Source: JAYKHL01 sp035284865
GTDB taxonomy: Bacteria > Cyanobacteriota > Sericytochromatia > S15B-MN24 > JAQBPE01
Assembly: GCA_035284865.1 (NCBI GenBank)
Contig: JAYKHL010000092.1
Location: 1-7,337 of the forward strand
Length of the DNA stretch: 7,337 bases
Direction of reading: 5' to 3'
A program made the translations under genes and the position numbers. Under the pieces are notes generated by a model. The model was not told where the DNA came from and did not search any database. It saw only the letters and a program-made list of their open reading frames with translations. This document shows, one piece after another, positions 5,088-7,337 of this stretch. Every line of letters starts with the position of its first letter. Positions within the stretch are counted from its first letter, which is position 1.

Positions 5088-6461
5088 ATGAACCGTCGCC
5101 ACTTCATCCTTTGGCTGGGCTCTGTGGGCCTGGCCACCGCTGCCGGAGCCCTCTTCGGTCAGGGGCGCGCCTCTCAGGCAGCAACGCTATCGCTGCCCAC
5201 GGCGCCGCGCTCTCGGCGCCCCCCGGCCCAGCCGACAGAGCCCCAAGCCCCACTCGCGCTCGTGTATGACCGGGACTACCTGCTGTACGAGGGCCCCCGG
5301 GTCGGCACCGTCGGCGAGACCCCCACGCGCCTGCAGGCCATCGTCGAGCGCCTGACGCAGGTCGGCGTGAAGGTGGAGACGCACCCGGTCGAGGAGGCCA
5401 CGCTGGAGCAACTCAAGCGGGCCCACGCCCCGCGTTACATCCAGTACATCCGCAAGGCGGCGTACCTGCCGCAAGACGAGGTGGCCCTGATCCGCCGGGT
5501 AGAGCGGCGGCTGGTGTCCCGACCCGTTGGCGTTGGCGCCCTCGCCAGCCCCTCTCCTGAGACGCAGGCACCCTCGGTCGCGCCCAGCCCCCGGTTCGAG
5601 CACGTCGTGCGTTATGTGAAGGCGCCGGCAGACGCCCCTCGGCTGTCCAGGATTGCCCCGTTCAAGGCCGCAGCCCTCGGGGCGGGGGGGGCCGTGCGTG
5701 CCGTCGACGAGGTGATGAAGGGACGAGCCCGGGCGGGCTTTGCGCTGATCAGGCCACCCGGGCACCATGCCCGCCGGGCCCGGAACATGGGGTTCTGCAT
5801 CTTCAACAACGCTGCCGTGGCGGCCCGCCACGCCCAGCAGACCTATGACGCTCGCCGGGTGCTGATCGTGGACTGGGACGTCCACCACGGCAATGGCACG
5901 CAGGAGATCTTCTACAACGACCCGACGGTGCTGTACTTCAGCACCCACCAGGAAGGCATCTACCCGAAGCGCACGGGGCGCATCGGCGAGGTGGGGGCCG
6001 GCAGGGGCACAGGCTACAACGTCAACGTCCCCCTGCCTCCCGGGACCAACGATGAAGGCTTCCTTCAGACCTACCGCGAGCTGCTGGTGCCGATTGCCCG
6101 CGCCTTCAAGCCTGACCTCATCATCGTGTCGGCCGGTCAAGACGCCCACCAGGACGACTTCGTGGCGCGGATGCGGATGACGGAACGGGGCTTTGCGCGC
6201 CTCACCCAGCTCGTGCAGGGGTTGGCGGCCGAGCTCTGTGAAAACCGGCTCGTCCTGGTGCTCGAGGGGGGGTACAACCCTCGCTCCGCCGCCCGGTCGG
6301 TCGAGTCCATCTGTCGCGTGCTGCAAGGGCCCCTCCCTCCTGAGCTCGAGCTCGCACCCGCCGGGCGCCTGCCCGCGGGCCTGGCGGCACGCATCGCGGC
6401 CGTCAAGTCCGCCCACCTGGGCCACTGGCCGGCCCTCGCACGCTCGGGCCACGGCGCATGA
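5088..6461 (+). CDS. HDAC-superfamily Zn-dependent deacetylase with Tat-type signal peptide
   Basis: This looks like an active Zn-dependent amidohydrolase of the histone deacetylase / AcuC / acetylpolyamine amidohydrolase superfamily. Catalytic motifs are intact: RPPGHHA with the His pair H226/H227, GFCIFNNAA (235-243), VDWDVHHGNGT (261-271, Zn ligands D264 and H266), SAGQDAH (348-354, third ligand D352) and EGGYN with Y396. The 457 residues exceed the 300-380 of typical bacterial members. The excess is mainly N-terminal: MNRRHFILWLGSVGLATAAG has a twin-arginine pattern and a hydrophobic stretch (6-23), possible cleavage near A31, then a Pro-rich linker to about 55. A second extra segment, Pro/Ser/Ala-rich, lies at about 147-168. 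Export through Tat is inferred. The natural substrate (protein, polyamine or sugar amide) cannot be told from sequence. ATG 5088 has no clear Shine-Dalgarno. The stop overlaps the next gene by ATGA. Confidence 0.9.
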   Translation: MNRRHFILWLGSVGLATAAGALFGQGRASQAATLSLPTAPRSRRPPAQPTEPQAPLALVYDRDYLLYEGPRVGTVGETPTRLQAIVERLTQVGVKVETHPVEEATLEQLKRAHAPRYIQYIRKAAYLPQDEVALIRRVERRLVSRPVGVGALASPSPETQAPSVAPSPRFEHVVRYVKAPADAPRLSRIAPFKAAALGAGGAVRAVDEVMKGRARAGFALIRPPGHHARRARNMGFCIFNNAAVAARHAQQTYDARRVLIVDWDVHHGNGTQEIFYNDPTVLYFSTHQEGIYPKRTGRIGEVGAGRGTGYNVNVPLPPGTNDEGFLQTYRELLVPIARAFKPDLIIVSAGQDAHQDDFVARMRMTERGFARLTQLVQGLAAELCENRLVLVLEGGYNPRSAARSVESICRVLQGPLPPELELAPAGRLPAGLAARIAAVKSAHLGHWPALARSGHGA

Positions 6462-7337
6462 GCCAACGCGAGCCACCCGGAGACGCGGGCAAGCACCGGG
6501 TGCGCGTCGCGGACCAGGCCAAGATCATCGGGGCCTTCGTGAAGGCCTTTGGTGAGGCCTTCCGAGCGAGGCGGGCGCAGCGTCACAGCGTGACCGCTCA
6601 GCTGCAGGAGACCCCACCCGGGACCTCCAGGCTGTGGGCCCGCCATGCCCGGCTGCTGATGGAGGAAGACATCGCGCTGCTGATGGACGACCTCGAGGCT
6701 CGCCTGGAGGCCCGGGATCCCCTCTCACCCCTGATCCCCGAGCGCACGGAGGCCTACCGGTTCGTGATCCACCGGGGCAGGATGGCGATGGACGGGCCGA
6801 GCATCTCGGCCGTGATGAACCGCCACGCCTATCCCCCCGGTGTCGCCGCGCCGCTGCACGAGATCCGCGTGACCCTGCCGTCCGGCACCGTCCAGTTCGA
6901 GGCGACACTGCGGGTGGGCGGCTTCTTCAAGGTGCCCATCCAAATGGTGTTCGCGCCGGCCGCGACGATGGATGGGCAGATCGCGCTGTCTCCCCTGGAG
7001 GTGCGGGCCCAGGGCGTGCCCATCGATCGCCTGATGGGCTTGCTCGGGCTGGAACTGGGACGCTTCGTGCCCGCCGGAGGCAAGATCCGGGTGGTGGATG
7101 GCACCTTCCGCATCGACCCGGTGGCCATGATGCCCGCGCCGGAGACCAGCGGCCGCCTCGTGGAGGTGCGGGTCCAGGGCGACCACCTGGTGATGCGGTA
7201 CGAGGATGGCAGCGCCGCCGAGGACCCTGCATTGGCCGAGCCTGAGGCGGAGTCCTACATTGCCCTGATCGGCCACGACCTGCTCGTCGGCAAGGTGATG
7301 ATGCGGGACGTTTGCCTGCAGATGGTGCCCCTCGACC
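6458..7337 (+). CDS. Unknown protein, possibly LmeA/DUF2993-like (3' end beyond the window)
   Basis: An open frame of 293 codons starts at ATG 6458, overlapping the deacetylase stop as ATGA, and runs to the window end without a stop. I do not recognise it firmly. Residues 1-50 are polar and basic with a possible amphipathic helix (AKIIGAFVKAFGEAFRARR); no signal peptide or membrane segment is visible. A helical part (about 65-90, Leu/Glu/Asp-rich) leads to alternating hydrophobic strands from about 105. Features are SPLEVRAQGVPIDRLMGLLG, GGKIRVVDGTFRIDP and SGRLVEVRVQGDHLVMRY. Cores of this kind occur in LmeA/DUF2993-type (TULIP-like) lipid-binding proteins, a weak inference. The last visible part, YIALIGHDLLVGKVMMRDV, may be near the C-terminus. 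No Shine-Dalgarno precedes it, so translation is probably coupled to the deacetylase. GC-ending codons support this frame. Confidence 0.82.
   Translation, partial: MSQREPPGDAGKHRVRVADQAKIIGAFVKAFGEAFRARRAQRHSVTAQLQETPPGTSRLWARHARLLMEEDIALLMDDLEARLEARDPLSPLIPERTEAYRFVIHRGRMAMDGPSISAVMNRHAYPPGVAAPLHEIRVTLPSGTVQFEATLRVGGFFKVPIQMVFAPAATMDGQIALSPLEVRAQGVPIDRLMGLLGLELGRFVPAGGKIRVVDGTFRIDPVAMMPAPETSGRLVEVRVQGDHLVMRYEDGSAAEDPALAEPEAESYIALIGHDLLVGKVMMRDVCLQMVPLD

Noticed and set aside
5187..6476. 429-codon open frame on the - strand
   Set aside because: It lies opposite the deacetylase, which has every family motif. The - strand translation is low-complexity (Gly/Arg/His/Val-rich) and is expected from GC-rich codon bias.
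6634..7245. 203-codon + strand frame with a stop
   Set aside because: It is a +1/+2 shadow of the frame starting at 6458. Its translation is Gly/Arg/Pro-rich, while the 6458 frame gives balanced, alternating hydrophobic residues and overlaps the previous stop by ATGA.

Overview
This window is a GC-rich bacterial chromosome segment. Seven genes, one of them a tRNA, lie on the + strand, and nothing on the - strand is convincing. Coding frames are dense, codons strongly prefer G or C at third positions, and gaps are short. The core genes are housekeeping, so this is not a phage or plasmid region. The order glmU-prs-pth is familiar from Bacillota and related Terrabacteria. GlmU reads like the Bacillus type, while Prs reads most like cyanobacterial homologues (FSGSxS, SPDVGGVARARAFAKKL, IHEDTSVS). 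A high-GC relative of the Cyanobacteria, such as a Sericytochromatia-like lineage, would fit, but this is inference from remembered family patterns and not a placement.

Layout: (1) 1-952, thioredoxin reductase trxB, whose true start may lie just outside the window. (2) 953-1233, a GC-rich spacer, a clear sigma70-type promoter (TTGACG, 17 bp, TATCAT), tRNA-Gln(TTG) and a strong intrinsic terminator. (3) 1259-1843, the Mn2+ exporter mntP, starting only 25 nt after that terminator. (4) 1844-4998, an extended -10 promoter followed by glmU, prs and pth, probably one operon: UDP-GlcNAc synthesis for cell wall, PRPP synthesis for nucleotides, and peptidyl-tRNA recycling. The ctc/rplY gene often found between prs and pth is absent. 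(5) 4999-7337, a less ordinary pair: a complete HDAC-superfamily deacetylase with an apparent twin-arginine signal peptide, overlapped by 4 nt (ATGA) with an unrecognised gene that runs off the window and loosely resembles LmeA/DUF2993-type lipid-binding proteins.

The most interesting part is the final pair: a Zn-dependent deacetylase apparently addressed to the outside of the cytoplasmic membrane and translationally coupled to an unknown, mostly beta-rich protein. Secondary points are the tRNA-terminator-mntP arrangement, a palindrome centred on the tRNA promoter -35 box, and several long G homopolymers inside coding regions.
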